Positions 8,869 to 16,215 of a DNA stretch of 64,000 bases are shown in pieces. Within the stretch, counting starts at the first letter, position 1. Each line of letters begins with the position of its first letter. The translations under genes and the position numbers were made by a program. The DNA comes from OCS116 sp051531935 (GTDB taxonomy: Bacteria > Pseudomonadota > Alphaproteobacteria > Rhizobiales > OSC116), in NCBI GenBank assembly GCA_051531935.1, contig JAOPTR010000022.1, forward strand, positions 1 to 64,000, in the 5' to 3' direction. The notes below the pieces were generated by a model. That model saw only the letters and a list, made by a program, of their open reading frames with translations. It had not been told where the DNA came from and did not search any database.

Positions 8869-8882
8869 CAACAATCCGTAAT

Positions 8883-9761
8883 TTAGCTATGGTCGCGAAT
8901 GAGACCTTCTTGGGCTGTGGAGGCCACTAGCTCGCCCTGCATGTTGAATATCGACCCGCGGTTAAAGCCGCGTGCGCCACTGCTGCTTGGGCTATCTTGG
9001 CTGTAGAGCAACCATTCATCTGCTTTGAACGGACGATGGAACCAGATGGCGTGATCGAGACTTGCTACCTGCATTTTGGGATCGAAAATGGATGTGCCAT
9101 GTGCCACCAGTGAGGTGTCGAGCAATGAAAAATCAGAAGCGAAGGCCAATACAGCTTGATGAATGTCGACATCATCTGGTAGTTTTGATGACGCGCGGAA
9201 CCAAATATTTTGTTTTGGTTCGGTTGGTATGCGATCGAATGTATAACGTGATTCGACATGGCGCATTTCTATCGGCCGTTCGCGTGACCAATATAATTGC
9301 ATTGGTTTTGGCAACCTATCCATATATTTGGCTTTAAGTTCTGATTCGCTTGGTAGCTCATCGGGCATAGGCACTTTGGGCATGGTGAGCTGATGCTCTA
9401 AGCCTGGCTCTTGTTTTTGGAACGAAGCGATCATTGAAAAAATGGCATGACCATGTTGGATGCCAACAACGCGGCGGGTGGAGAAGCTTTTGCCATCACG
9501 CACTGGATCGACCTCATATACAATCGGCACTGACGGATCGCCCCCGCGTAGGAAATAGCCGTGCAATGAATGGGTGTGGCGGTCATTATCGAAACCCATG
9601 GCTTTTACGGTTTGGCGTGCTGCAACCAAGGCTTGGCCAATAACTTGGCCACCAAAGACACGTTGCCAACCATTTTTGGGACTGACGCCCCGAAAAATAT
9701 GCTGCTCTATTTTTTCGAGATTTAGGGTTGTGTTGATGAGTGTATCGAGTGCCTTATTCAT
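8883..9761 (-). CDS. tesB: Acyl-CoA thioesterase II
   Basis: This double-hotdog enzyme hydrolyses medium- and long-chain acyl-CoA to free fatty acid and CoA. At 292 residues it matches TesB length. Typical blocks are RVFGGQVIGQALVAA, HSLHGYFLRGGD, SFSTRRVVGIQ and, in the second hotdog, ASDFSLLDTS and SLDHAIWFHRPF. The Asp of ASDF and the Gln of TAQEGLIR correspond to catalytic positions of E. coli TesB. The ATG has AGG six bases upstream. It leads a short minus-strand run with the beta-helix protein. Confidence 0.95.
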   Translation of the reverse strand: MNKALDTLINTTLNLEKIEQHIFRGVSPKNGWQRVFGGQVIGQALVAARQTVKAMGFDNDRHTHSLHGYFLRGGDPSVPIVYEVDPVRDGKSFSTRRVVGIQHGHAIFSMIASFQKQEPGLEHQLTMPKVPMPDELPSESELKAKYMDRLPKPMQLYWSRERPIEMRHVESRYTFDRIPTEPKQNIWFRASSKLPDDVDIHQAVLAFASDFSLLDTSLVAHGTSIFDPKMQVASLDHAIWFHRPFKADEWLLYSQDSPSSSGARGFNRGSIFNMQGELVASTAQEGLIRDHS

Positions 9762-9883
9762 ATTATACCTATTATTGCATATTTGAAATTTGACTTATAT
9801 TAAGCCAAATGCTTTTGACAACAAGCAAAAAACACGTCATTCATATTGATAATAGTGAATGACATACTGGTAAGTTGAAAAAT

Positions 9884-11140
9884 ATGTTTAATAAAAACCT
9901 AGATTTTGATGCGATAATTGTTGGTGGTGGCCATGCAGGTTTAACCGCGAGTGTGGCTTTGGCCAAACTGGGATTTAAAGTGGCGGTTATATCGCCCATA
10001 GAAGTGACAGCAAAAGTTGCCGATAAAGGTGACGGGCGGGCTTTGGCAATATCGGAAGCGCCACGCCGCATGCTTGACTTATTAGGTATTTGGGGACGAT
10101 TGAACGGCAAATGCCACCCCATGCAAAGCGTGCATATTTTGGACGGGCATGTTGGCAATATTTTGCAAGATGCTTTGTTGGAATTTAATGCCGAACAATC
10201 TGACGATGATACGGCCGTTGCGCAAATAGTGGAAAGCGGACATTTGCTTGGTGCTATGTGGGATGCCGCGCAGCAAGACAAAAATATTGAATTTAAAACT
10301 GGGGTGAAGTTTGAAGCTGTCGAAACGCATAATAACCATGTTGAGGTGACTTTGGATGACGGAAGCCAGATGAGCGCGGGCTTGTTAATTGCGGCAGATG
10401 GCCGTGGCTCGTTGGTGCGCCAGAAGCTTGGCATTAAGACATTTGGCTGGGGATATGGGCAGAGTGCAATTGTTTGCCCTGTAACCCACGAAAAACCGCA
10501 TTTAGGGGCTGCTTACGAGCATTTCTACCCCAATGGACCATTTGCAAGCTTGCCATTGCCAGATGACGCTGACGGGCAGCATAGGTCGAGTTTGGTATGG
10601 GCGGAAGATCCTGAAGTGGTGGCTGAGCTTATGGCCGCAAATGATGATGAATTTAATGCTGAAATGGTTAAGCGGTTTGGGCTGCATTTGGGCGAAGTTG
10701 CCTTATGTGGTGAAAAATTCACTTATCCGTTAGGTTTGCAAATTGCTTATGAATATATGCAGCCGCGTGCGGTGCTTATTGGTGATGCTGCGCATGGGAT
10801 TCACCCAATTGCCGGGCAAGGATTGAACATGGGTTTGCGGGACATTGCGGTACTTGCCCAAGTGATGGTTGAGGCGCGGAATTTGGGTTTGGATTTTGGC
10901 ACACACACTGTGTTGAACAAATATCAGCAATGGCGGAGGTTTGATGTGTTAACGCATGCGGCCTTTGCTGATGTGATTAACCGCCTATTTAGCAATGACA
11001 TTGCGCCTGTGCGCTTTGTGCGTGACTTGGGTTTGAAGCTTGTTGATGGCATGGCGCCAGTGAAGAAATTTTTTAATGATGAGGCTGCGGCTAAGAGCGG
11101 TGATTTGCCTGATTTGTTAAGGGGTGAGTGGCCTGGTTGA
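9884..11140 (+). CDS. UbiH/UbiF/VisC family FAD-dependent hydroxylase
   Basis: This is a flavin monooxygenase of the ubiquinone-biosynthesis hydroxylase family, acting on the aromatic ring of membrane-bound ubiquinone precursors. The FAD dinucleotide-binding motif is at the N-terminus (IIVGGGHAGL), the DG motif is LIAADGRGSLVRQ, and the GD motif is LIGDAAHGIHPIAGQGLNMG. The product is about 418 residues. I use the ATG at 9884; a TTG nine bases earlier is the alternative, and neither has a strong ribosome-binding site. Which ring carbon it hydroxylates cannot be settled here. A 604-base repeat-rich gap follows. Confidence 0.92.
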   Translation: MFNKNLDFDAIIVGGGHAGLTASVALAKLGFKVAVISPIEVTAKVADKGDGRALAISEAPRRMLDLLGIWGRLNGKCHPMQSVHILDGHVGNILQDALLEFNAEQSDDDTAVAQIVESGHLLGAMWDAAQQDKNIEFKTGVKFEAVETHNNHVEVTLDDGSQMSAGLLIAADGRGSLVRQKLGIKTFGWGYGQSAIVCPVTHEKPHLGAAYEHFYPNGPFASLPLPDDADGQHRSSLVWAEDPEVVAELMAANDDEFNAEMVKRFGLHLGEVALCGEKFTYPLGLQIAYEYMQPRAVLIGDAAHGIHPIAGQGLNMGLRDIAVLAQVMVEARNLGLDFGTHTVLNKYQQWRRFDVLTHAAFADVINRLFSNDIAPVRFVRDLGLKLVDGMAPVKKFFNDEAAAKSGDLPDLLRGEWPG

Positions 11141-11152
11141 TGGGAGTTATGT

Positions 11153-11265
11153 TTTTTCGTTCGGCTTTGCCTCTCTTGTATGCACTGGCGTGCGTTCGCT
11201 CCGCTCTCTTGCTGCGTCCTAACGGACGGCCTCAGGCGGCAAGTTCGCCAATAAATTGGCTCAAT
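11153..11265. repeat. Composite repeat unit A, copy 1
   Basis: It begins ttttcgttcggctttgcctc and ends ttcgccaataaattggctca; both ends match copy 2 at 11529-11640 closely. A hairpin CGTCC-TAAC-GGACG lies at 11215-11228. The same hairpin in copy 2 is CGCCC-TAAC-GGGCG, with the pair changed on both sides. The middle of the unit differs between the two copies. Confidence 0.7.
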
Positions 11266-11452
11266 CCTTTTCCCACGTCAACGCCAAATTCAAACTCTCG
11301 CATCCACACAACGTGCCATTTGGTGAGCGCGAAAGATGACGTTCGAAGCCGCGGCCTTCTAACGCGCGGTGGCTAGCGCAGTGAGCGCAGCGATTGAAGC
11401 GCACGCAAGTGCTAACAGGGAGCTTAAGCGACCGTATAAATGGAGTACCTGA

Positions 11453-11509
11453 GTATTGGCAGGAGTGCTACCCTGTGTCGGCTGTTTAAAGACAGTTAGC
11501 GGGCTTGTT
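11453..11509. repeat. Composite repeat unit B, copy 2
   Basis: It is collinear with 61-117 over 57 bases, with 13 differences by hand count. It contains the small hairpin CTGT-TTAAAG-ACAG. The substitutions show no three-base periodicity, which argues against coding. Confidence 0.65.
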
Positions 11510-11528
11510 TAGGCTCTGGAAGTTTCAT

Positions 11529-11640
11529 CTTTTTCGTTCGGCTTCGCCTCTCTTTGGTCCCTGCGGGCGCTTAACTCCGTTAAGCTTGCTCGCCCTAACG
11601 GGCGGCCTCAGTCGGCAAGTTCGCCAAAGAGATGGCTCAG
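11529..11640. repeat. Composite repeat unit A, copy 2
   Basis: It shares both ends with copy 1 and has two internal hairpins: CTTAAC-TCC-GTTAAG at 11570-11584 and CGCCC-TAAC-GGGCG at 11591-11604. Its tail continues into the same sequence seen at positions 1-50 of the window. Confidence 0.7.
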
Positions 11641-11679
11641 TTTTTTGCCCATGCTGAGGCATTAATGTGGGGACTGGAA

Positions 11680-11722
11680 TATCGGCAGGTGTCTGCGGTG
11701 TTAAGACAGTTTGCGGGGTTGT
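11680..11722. repeat. Composite repeat unit B, copy 3 (short)
   Basis: It carries the blocks tcggcagg, ttaagacagtt and gcgggg.ttgtt in the same order as the other B copies, but with internal deletions. It lies about 60 bases after the unit A tail, as in the copy at the left window edge. Confidence 0.5.
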
Positions 11723-11744
11723 TAATTGGGGTGTGTGAACCTTC

Positions 11745-11933
11745 TTAACTTAGATCGCGGGCTTCTTCTATGAGCATGATGGGGATGCCGTCGCGGATGG
11801 GGTAGGCTAGTTTGGCTTTTTCGCTGATCAGCTCTTGAGCTTTTGCATCATAGACCAGCTCCTCTTTAGTGAGGGGGCAGACTAGGATTTCTAGTAATTT
11901 TGGATTGATGGATGTTGAATTGCTGTTGGGCAT
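11745..11933 (-). CDS. Trm112-like (UPF0434/YcaR) small protein
   Basis: The 62-residue product has the family pattern LLEILVCPLTKEELVYD, then AYPIRDGIPIML near the C-terminus. Bacterial members are small; eukaryotic and archaeal Trm112 activates methyltransferases, but the bacterial role is not firmly known. Only one cysteine of the possible zinc site is present, as in many bacterial members. It follows the Lon-substrate-binding gene by 14 bases on the same strand, a pairing common in alphaproteobacteria. Confidence 0.88.
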   Translation of the reverse strand: MPNSNSTSINPKLLEILVCPLTKEELVYDAKAQELISEKAKLAYPIRDGIPIMLIEEARDLS

Positions 11934-11947
11934 AGGGCTGGTCTTTA

Positions 11948-12631
11948 TTATTGAATGAGGTCGTAATTATCGGACAGGTCAGTTAACGTCATTTTTGCTA
12001 GGGTGATGAGTAGTTCGGCGCGATCGGCAGCGGTTGGCGCTTCGAGCAGGGCTTGTTTTTCGGCAATTTGGAAGGGGCTGGTCATGCTGATGGCATTGAC
12101 GAGCATTTCATTGGGGGTATTTGAAAGATCTGTCCAGTCGATGTCTAGATCCATCTGCAGGAGCATATTTTTAATCGAATCAATTAGCTCTTTGCGGTTG
12201 ATGAGTTTTTGACGTTCGGCACTTGGTTTGCTGAAATCATCACCAAAATCATTATAATCTATTTCGGCCATGCGGAAATTTTCGTCTTCGCCATCATCTG
12301 GTTTGGTGACAGTTAGCTCTTTTACCAATTTAAAACGGCATAAGCCTAGCAAAGTGATGTGATACTGGCCTTTTGAGGCTTCTTGGAACGAAGTGATGCG
12401 ACCAATACAACCAACTTGGTGTAGTTTTTCATCGCTGGTTTCTTGGATTGGTTGAATCATGGCGATTAAACGATCGCCTGCCAAGGCGGCATCGACCAAT
12501 TTAATGTATTTTTTTTCAAAAATATTGAGTGGTAATTGCGTTTGCGGCAAAAGCATAGCTTCTGGCAGAGGGAATAATTTAACCTCGCTTGGCAATTGGG
12601 CAATAGATTTTTGTTTTTTGAACATTTTCAT
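11948..12631 (-). CDS. Lon peptidase substrate-binding (LON N-terminal) domain protein
   Basis: The product of about 227 residues has the N-terminal LON domain pattern: LPSEVKLFPLPEAMLLPQT, PLNIFEKKY, QVGCIGRITSFQE and YHITLLGLCRF. It lacks the AAA and protease domains of Lon. It may recognise substrates, but its function is not settled. Start choice is uncertain: ATG 12631, ATG 12625 and TTG 12658 are all in frame and none has a strong ribosome-binding site. It forms a pair with the Trm112-like gene. tRNA-Gly is transcribed divergently upstream. Confidence 0.88.
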   Translation of the reverse strand: MKMFKKQKSIAQLPSEVKLFPLPEAMLLPQTQLPLNIFEKKYIKLVDAALAGDRLIAMIQPIQETSDEKLHQVGCIGRITSFQEASKGQYHITLLGLCRFKLVKELTVTKPDDGEDENFRMAEIDYNDFGDDFSKPSAERQKLINRKELIDSIKNMLLQMDLDIDWTDLSNTPNEMLVNAISMTSPFQIAEKQALLEAPTAADRAELLITLAKMTLTDLSDNYDLIQ

Positions 12632-12724
12632 ACAATTACAATAGGCGGTTTGGAGCAATTTGGAAAGTTATAAACAAATAACTGAAATGTGTGAATAAAC
12701 TCTGGAAAAACTACAATATGGCTA

Positions 12725-12752
12725 TTGCTTTATTTTTCAATTAAACTATAAA
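12725..12752 (+). promoter_or_regulatory. Likely promoter of tRNA-Gly
   Basis: TTGCTT (12725-12730) and TATAAA (12747-12752) are separated by 16 bases and resemble sigma-70 boxes. The tRNA begins 19 bases after the -10 box. Confidence 0.5.
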
Positions 12753-12770
12753 CCAGATCACGAATGAAGC

Positions 12771-12845
12771 GCGGGCGTAGCTCAGGGGTAGAGCATAACC
12801 TTGCCAAGGTTAGGGTCGAGAGTTCGAATCTCTTCGCCCGCTCCA
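12771..12845 (+). tRNA. tRNA-Gly (anticodon GCC)
   Basis: The acceptor stem GCGGGCG (12771-12777) pairs with CGCCCGC (12835-12841). The anticodon loop reads TTGCCAA, so the anticodon is GCC, which decodes GGC and GGU. The T arm contains GTTCGAATC, and the discriminator T is followed by an encoded CCA at 12843-12845. A hairpin terminator follows. Confidence 0.98.
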
Positions 12846-12857
12846 TTCGATAGAAAT

Positions 12858-12882
12858 AAGCAGCTTAACGGCTGCTTTTTTT
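12858..12882 (+). terminator. Terminator of tRNA-Gly
   Basis: AAGCAGC (12858-12864) pairs with GCTGCTT (12871-12877) around the loop TTAACG. A T run follows directly. Confidence 0.85.
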
Positions 12883-12943
12883 ATGCCCAATTGAAAGTTG
12901 GGTGAAATATCTGACTTGATAGCTTTGGGTGGCTAAAATTTTC

Positions 12944-12974
12944 CAAAAAAAAGAGGCAGCTAAAAGTCACCTCT
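12944..12974 (-). terminator. Probable terminator of the livK transcript
   Basis: Read on the minus strand, AGAGG...CCTCT forms a stem (12952-12974) with internal mismatches, followed by a run of eight T (the A run at 12945-12952 on the plus strand). It lies 27 bases after the livK stop. It could end the livK message separately from the downstream tRNA region. Confidence 0.6.
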
Positions 12975-13000
12975 CTCCTAATAATATAAAGACTGATTGA

Positions 13001-14101
13001 TTAGTCTTGTACATATTCGCCTTTTGTCCATGTGTACCATGTATAGTCAGCAGATGTACGATCGCCTTTTTCATCAAATGCTAGGTTACCGATAACTGAT
13101 GAATAGTCTGTACCGTCATGAAGAGCAGCAGAAACTTTATCAGCATCTGTTGAACCAGCTTTTTCAACTGCAGCAGCCCAGATTTGGATCGCAGCATATG
13201 AATAAAGTGTGTAGCCTTCAGGATCGAAGCCAGCAGTGTTAAACTTAGACACGATGTCTGAAGCAGCTGGGTTTTTACGAGGATCTGGAGCAAATGTAAA
13301 ACGTAGACCTTCGCCAGCATCGCCAGTGATTGACCAGAATTCAGCAGTCGCTAGAGCATCACCAGAGATGATGTCGATATCTAGACCTTGGTCTTGCATT
13401 TGACGTGCAATAAGACCTAGCTCAGTATGGTAACCACCATAGTAAAGAGCGTCGATGCCTTCAGCTTTAAGTTTTGTTACGAACGCTGTGTAATCGCTTT
13501 CGCCTGGGTTTACAGTTTCATATAGAGCCACTGAACCGCCAGCTTTTTCAAAAGCAGCTTTTGTTAGATCAGCAAGACCTTTTGAATAGCCTTGTTTGTC
13601 ATGTGCGATGGCAACTTTTTTACCAGCATAGTTAGCTTGCAAATATGCACCACCAACATCACCTTGTTGATCGTCACGGCCACATACGCGGAAAACATAA
13701 TCAGATTTATCATCTGTTAGTTTAGGGTTTGTAGACGCAGGCGTAATCATAATGATGCCTTCTTCGTCATAAATTTTAGACGCAGGAATTGATGAGCTTG
13801 AGCAGAAATGACCTGCTACAAATACAACTTCGTCATTTACGAATTTGTTAGCAACACTAACAGCTTCTTTAGGGTCGCAACGGTCATCACCAAGGCTAAG
13901 AACTAGTTGTTCGCCCAATACACCGCCAGCAGCGTTAATATCGGCAACAGCTTGCTCAGCACCTTTTGAAAGTTGCTCACCAAATGAGGCATATTGACCA
14001 GAAAATGGACCAGCTGAAGCAATTCTGATGTCAGCCATGGCTGTTGTTGTCATAAGCGCAAGCGCAGAAACAGCAGCTAAAGTTTTTGTTAAATTTTTCA
14101 T
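13001..14101 (-). CDS. livK: Branched-chain amino acid ABC transporter, substrate-binding protein
   Basis: This 366-residue periplasmic type I binding protein captures leucine, isoleucine, valine or related substrates for the LivHMGF permease. It has a signal peptide of about 23 residues (ending TTTAMA before DIRIASAGP). The family blocks GPFSGQYASFGEQ, GGVLGEQL, DDRCDP and FVAGHFCSSSSIPAS contain the ligand-loop serines. The ATG is preceded by AAGGGA at eight bases. It lies on the minus strand, downstream of the permease and ATPase genes and separated from them by a 223-base gap that holds its own structured leader, so it is probably expressed more strongly than they are. Exact substrate preference is inferred only from the family. 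Confidence 0.95.
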   Translation of the reverse strand: MKNLTKTLAAVSALALMTTTAMADIRIASAGPFSGQYASFGEQLSKGAEQAVADINAAGGVLGEQLVLSLGDDRCDPKEAVSVANKFVNDEVVFVAGHFCSSSSIPASKIYDEEGIIMITPASTNPKLTDDKSDYVFRVCGRDDQQGDVGGAYLQANYAGKKVAIAHDKQGYSKGLADLTKAAFEKAGGSVALYETVNPGESDYTAFVTKLKAEGIDALYYGGYHTELGLIARQMQDQGLDIDIISGDALATAEFWSITGDAGEGLRFTFAPDPRKNPAASDIVSKFNTAGFDPEGYTLYSYAAIQIWAAAVEKAGSTDADKVSAALHDGTDYSSVIGNLAFDEKGDRTSADYTWYTWTKGEYVQD

Positions 14102-14164
14102 TTTATATTCCCTTAATTTTCTAATGTGGATTGCTCCAGTTAGACTTCCCTTTTGGGTTTGATA

Positions 14165-14232
14165 CTGGTGTTAAGACCAGCACTCTCTACCAATTGGCTG
14201 TGGCTTGAGATAGAGCAAGGTTAAGCCAATTG
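14165..14232 (-). promoter_or_regulatory. Structured leader upstream of livK
   Basis: Two inverted repeats lie in the 223-base gap before livK. CAATTGGCT (14191-14199) pairs exactly with AGCCAATTG (14224-14232) across 24 bases. CTGGT (14165-14169) pairs with ACCAG (14176-14180). They could be mRNA leader stems or an operator of a regulator such as Lrp; the sequence alone does not decide. No T run follows either stem, so neither looks like a simple terminator. Confidence 0.45.
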
Positions 14233-14324
14233 AATTGATTTTCAACCTTTATCTTGTGTGACAAAGATTGTGGTTAATGCCGTAAATATTCAGAATAAAA
14301 TGCGGCAAAATTTTGTTTTAGCGA

Positions 14325-14690
14325 CTATTCTTCGATTTTAGACCAACTAAATAGGCCTTTTTTCTTTAATTCCCACGGATATTGATTAACCATTTTATTG
14401 GCCTTATCACGCAGATAAGTGAATATGGAGACGCTGAACATAAGTGCGGTGGACATAATGACACCAGCAATGTTTAAAAACTCGGCATTGCGCAAAGTGG
14501 TGAGCAAGAAGCGATGGCCGACCACAACAATGATGGCAAAGAAAATAACTTTGCTCATTTTGCGCCAGTTTTTTGCCATGTTTTGGCCGCTTAAGTAAGC
14601 ACATAACATCATAAGGCCAGTGATGACCACAAATGTAACTGGTTCTTCGCCCATAATGGCGCTGGTTTCGAAGCTGAAAATTCTGTCCAT
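14325..14690 (-). CDS. Small membrane protein of the liv operon (DUF6867-like)
   Basis: The 121-residue product has about three hydrophobic segments (VTFVVITGLMMLCAYLSG, VIFFAIIVVVGHRFLL and AGVIMSTALMFSVSIF) and a charged C-terminal tail. Position at the end of a livHMGF operon and overall pattern fit DUF6867 proteins of alphaproteobacteria, a family without known function. Its ATG shares one base with the livF stop (TAATG), so it is translated with the transporter. I infer an accessory role in branched-chain amino acid transport, without direct evidence. Confidence 0.7.
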   Translation of the reverse strand: MDRIFSFETSAIMGEEPVTFVVITGLMMLCAYLSGQNMAKNWRKMSKVIFFAIIVVVGHRFLLTTLRNAEFLNIAGVIMSTALMFSVSIFTYLRDKANKMVNQYPWELKKKGLFSWSKIEE

Positions 14691-15400
14691 TAGTGACCAC
14701 CTTCCAAGTAAGCTGCTTTAACCTCGGGGTTTTCGAGTAATTCTTGACCTGTACCACTGAGAATAATGTTGCCAGTGACCAAAACATAACCGCGATGGGC
14801 TAGCTTTAGGGCATGGTTGGCATTTTGCTCGACCAGTAAAACAGTCATACCTTGTTCTTCGTTAATTTGCTTAATGGCGCGGAAAATATCTTTGATGACC
14901 AAAGGCGCTAAACCGAGTGACGGTTCATCGAGCAATAGGAAATCTGGATTGCTCATAAGAGCCCGACCCATGGCTAGCATTTGCTGCTCTCCACCTGATA
15001 AAGTACCGCCATTTTGCCATTCGCGCTCTTTAAGGCGTGGGAAAAGCTCATAGACATATTTGAGATTATCATCAAATTTAGCGGGGTCATTGGTCATGGC
15101 GCCCATTTGAAGGTTTTCGAATACTGTCATTTTGCTGAAGATACGACGACCTTCAGGTGAATGGGCGATGCCTTTGCGTACGATCATATCGGTACGCATT
15201 TTTGTGATGTCCTCACCTTGATAGGTGATGGTGCCGACAGAAGCGGGTGTGATGCCACTTAGTGTCATAAGCAAAGTGGTTTTGCCTGCGCCATTGGCAC
15301 CGATGAGGGTTACAATTTCACCCTTTTCGACGGTGAGGCTGATGCCTTTTAGAGCTTGGATTGAACCATAAAATGTTTGTACGTCTTTAAATTCTAACAT
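14690..15400 (-). CDS. livF: Branched-chain amino acid ABC transporter, ATP-binding protein LivF
   Basis: This 236-residue ABC ATPase powers the permease with LivG. Walker A is GANGAGKTT (about residues 34-42), the signature is LSGGEQQMLAMGRALM, and Walker B is FLLLDEPSLGLAP, followed by the switch His region in VLLVEQN. SPEGRRIFSKMTVFENL is typical of LivF. It overlaps livG by one base (TAATG) and overlaps the DUF6867-like gene by one base, so the three are translationally coupled. Confidence 0.97.
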   Translation of the reverse strand: MLEFKDVQTFYGSIQALKGISLTVEKGEIVTLIGANGAGKTTLLMTLSGITPASVGTITYQGEDITKMRTDMIVRKGIAHSPEGRRIFSKMTVFENLQMGAMTNDPAKFDDNLKYVYELFPRLKEREWQNGGTLSGGEQQMLAMGRALMSNPDFLLLDEPSLGLAPLVIKDIFRAIKQINEEQGMTVLLVEQNANHALKLAHRGYVLVTGNIILSGTGQELLENPEVKAAYLEGGH

Positions 15401-16215
15401 TATTCATCTTCCTCCACACCAAGATAGGCGGCGATCACATTCGGATCTTTTTGCACATCCTCTGGCAGGCCATCGGCAATTTTACGACCATAATCTAATA
15501 CGATGACATGATCTGAAATTTTCATCACCACATTCATATCATGCTCAATAAGCAATATACCGACATTGCACTCGTTTTTAAGCAGCAATAATAACTCGTT
15601 TAAATCGCCACTTTCTTTAGGGTTTAAGCCCGCAGCGGGTTCATCCAAACAAAGTAAATCTGGCTCGGTACACATGGCACGGGCAATTTCTAATTTACGT
15701 TGCTCGCCATAAGGCAAGTTGCCTGCATTCCAATCGGCATGTTCATAAAGACCGGCTTTGTCGAGATAGTATTTTGACAATTCTATCGCTTCATTATGAG
15801 CTTTGCGATAGCTTGGCAAACCCAACACACCAGCAATTGAAAACATACTGGCTTTTTGAAGTTTATTATTTTGTGCCACCAAGAGGTTTTCCAACACTGT
15901 CATTTTTGAGAAAAGACGAATGTTTTGGAATGTACGTGCCACTTTGGCTTTACTGGCAGCGACATAAGCTTCCATTTGTTCGAGCTGATGATAGCTGCCA
16001 TCTTTATGATAGATAGTGGCGCGACCAGATGTCGGTGAGTAAAAGCCGGTAAGGCAGTTAAACATTGTGGTTTTACCTGCACCATTTGGACCAATGATGG
16101 CGGTAATCTCGCCACGTTTAGCCTCGAATGATACATTGTCAATGGCAAGTAAGCCACCAAAACGTTGGGTGATATGCTCGGCTTTGAGCAGTAGATTTGG
16201 GTCTTGATTAATCAT
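15400..16215 (-). CDS. livG: Branched-chain amino acid ABC transporter, ATP-binding protein LivG
   Basis: This 271-residue ABC ATPase has Walker A GPNGAGKTT, the LivG-type FNCLTGFY block, a signature region LPYGEQRKLEIARAM and Walker B LLCLDEPAAGLNP. The LPYGEQ form in place of LSGGQ is normal for LivG. Its ATG lies inside the end of livM (8-base overlap), with GGAGG six bases upstream embedded in the livM sequence. Confidence 0.97.
   Translation of the reverse strand: MINQDPNLLLKAEHITQRFGGLLAIDNVSFEAKRGEITAIIGPNGAGKTTMFNCLTGFYSPTSGRATIYHKDGSYHQLEQMEAYVAASKAKVARTFQNIRLFSKMTVLENLLVAQNNKLQKASMFSIAGVLGLPSYRKAHNEAIELSKYYLDKAGLYEHADWNAGNLPYGEQRKLEIARAMCTEPDLLCLDEPAAGLNPKESGDLNELLLLLKNECNVGILLIEHDMNVVMKISDHVIVLDYGRKIADGLPEDVQKDPNVIAAYLGVEEDE

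Larger units (their letters stand above)
11141..11744. other. 604-base non-coding block of composite repeats
   Basis: The block holds, in order, unit A copy 1 (11153-11265), an unmatched GC-richer stretch (11276-11442), unit B copy 2 (11453-11509), unit A copy 2 (11529-11640) and unit B copy 3 (11680-11722). A reading frame at 11128-11376 runs through repeat unit A and is not credible. The base composition is visibly richer in G and C than the flanking genes. Confidence 0.75.

Noticed and set aside
11128..11376. Possible 82-codon gene downstream of the UbiH-type gene
   Set aside because: It runs through repeat unit A, its translation shows no domain, and the frame is not kept open in the other copy.
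11141..11744. Insertion sequence or degraded transposase
   Set aside because: No transposase-like reading frame, no terminal inverted repeats and no target duplications could be seen; the repeats fit an intergenic structured element better.
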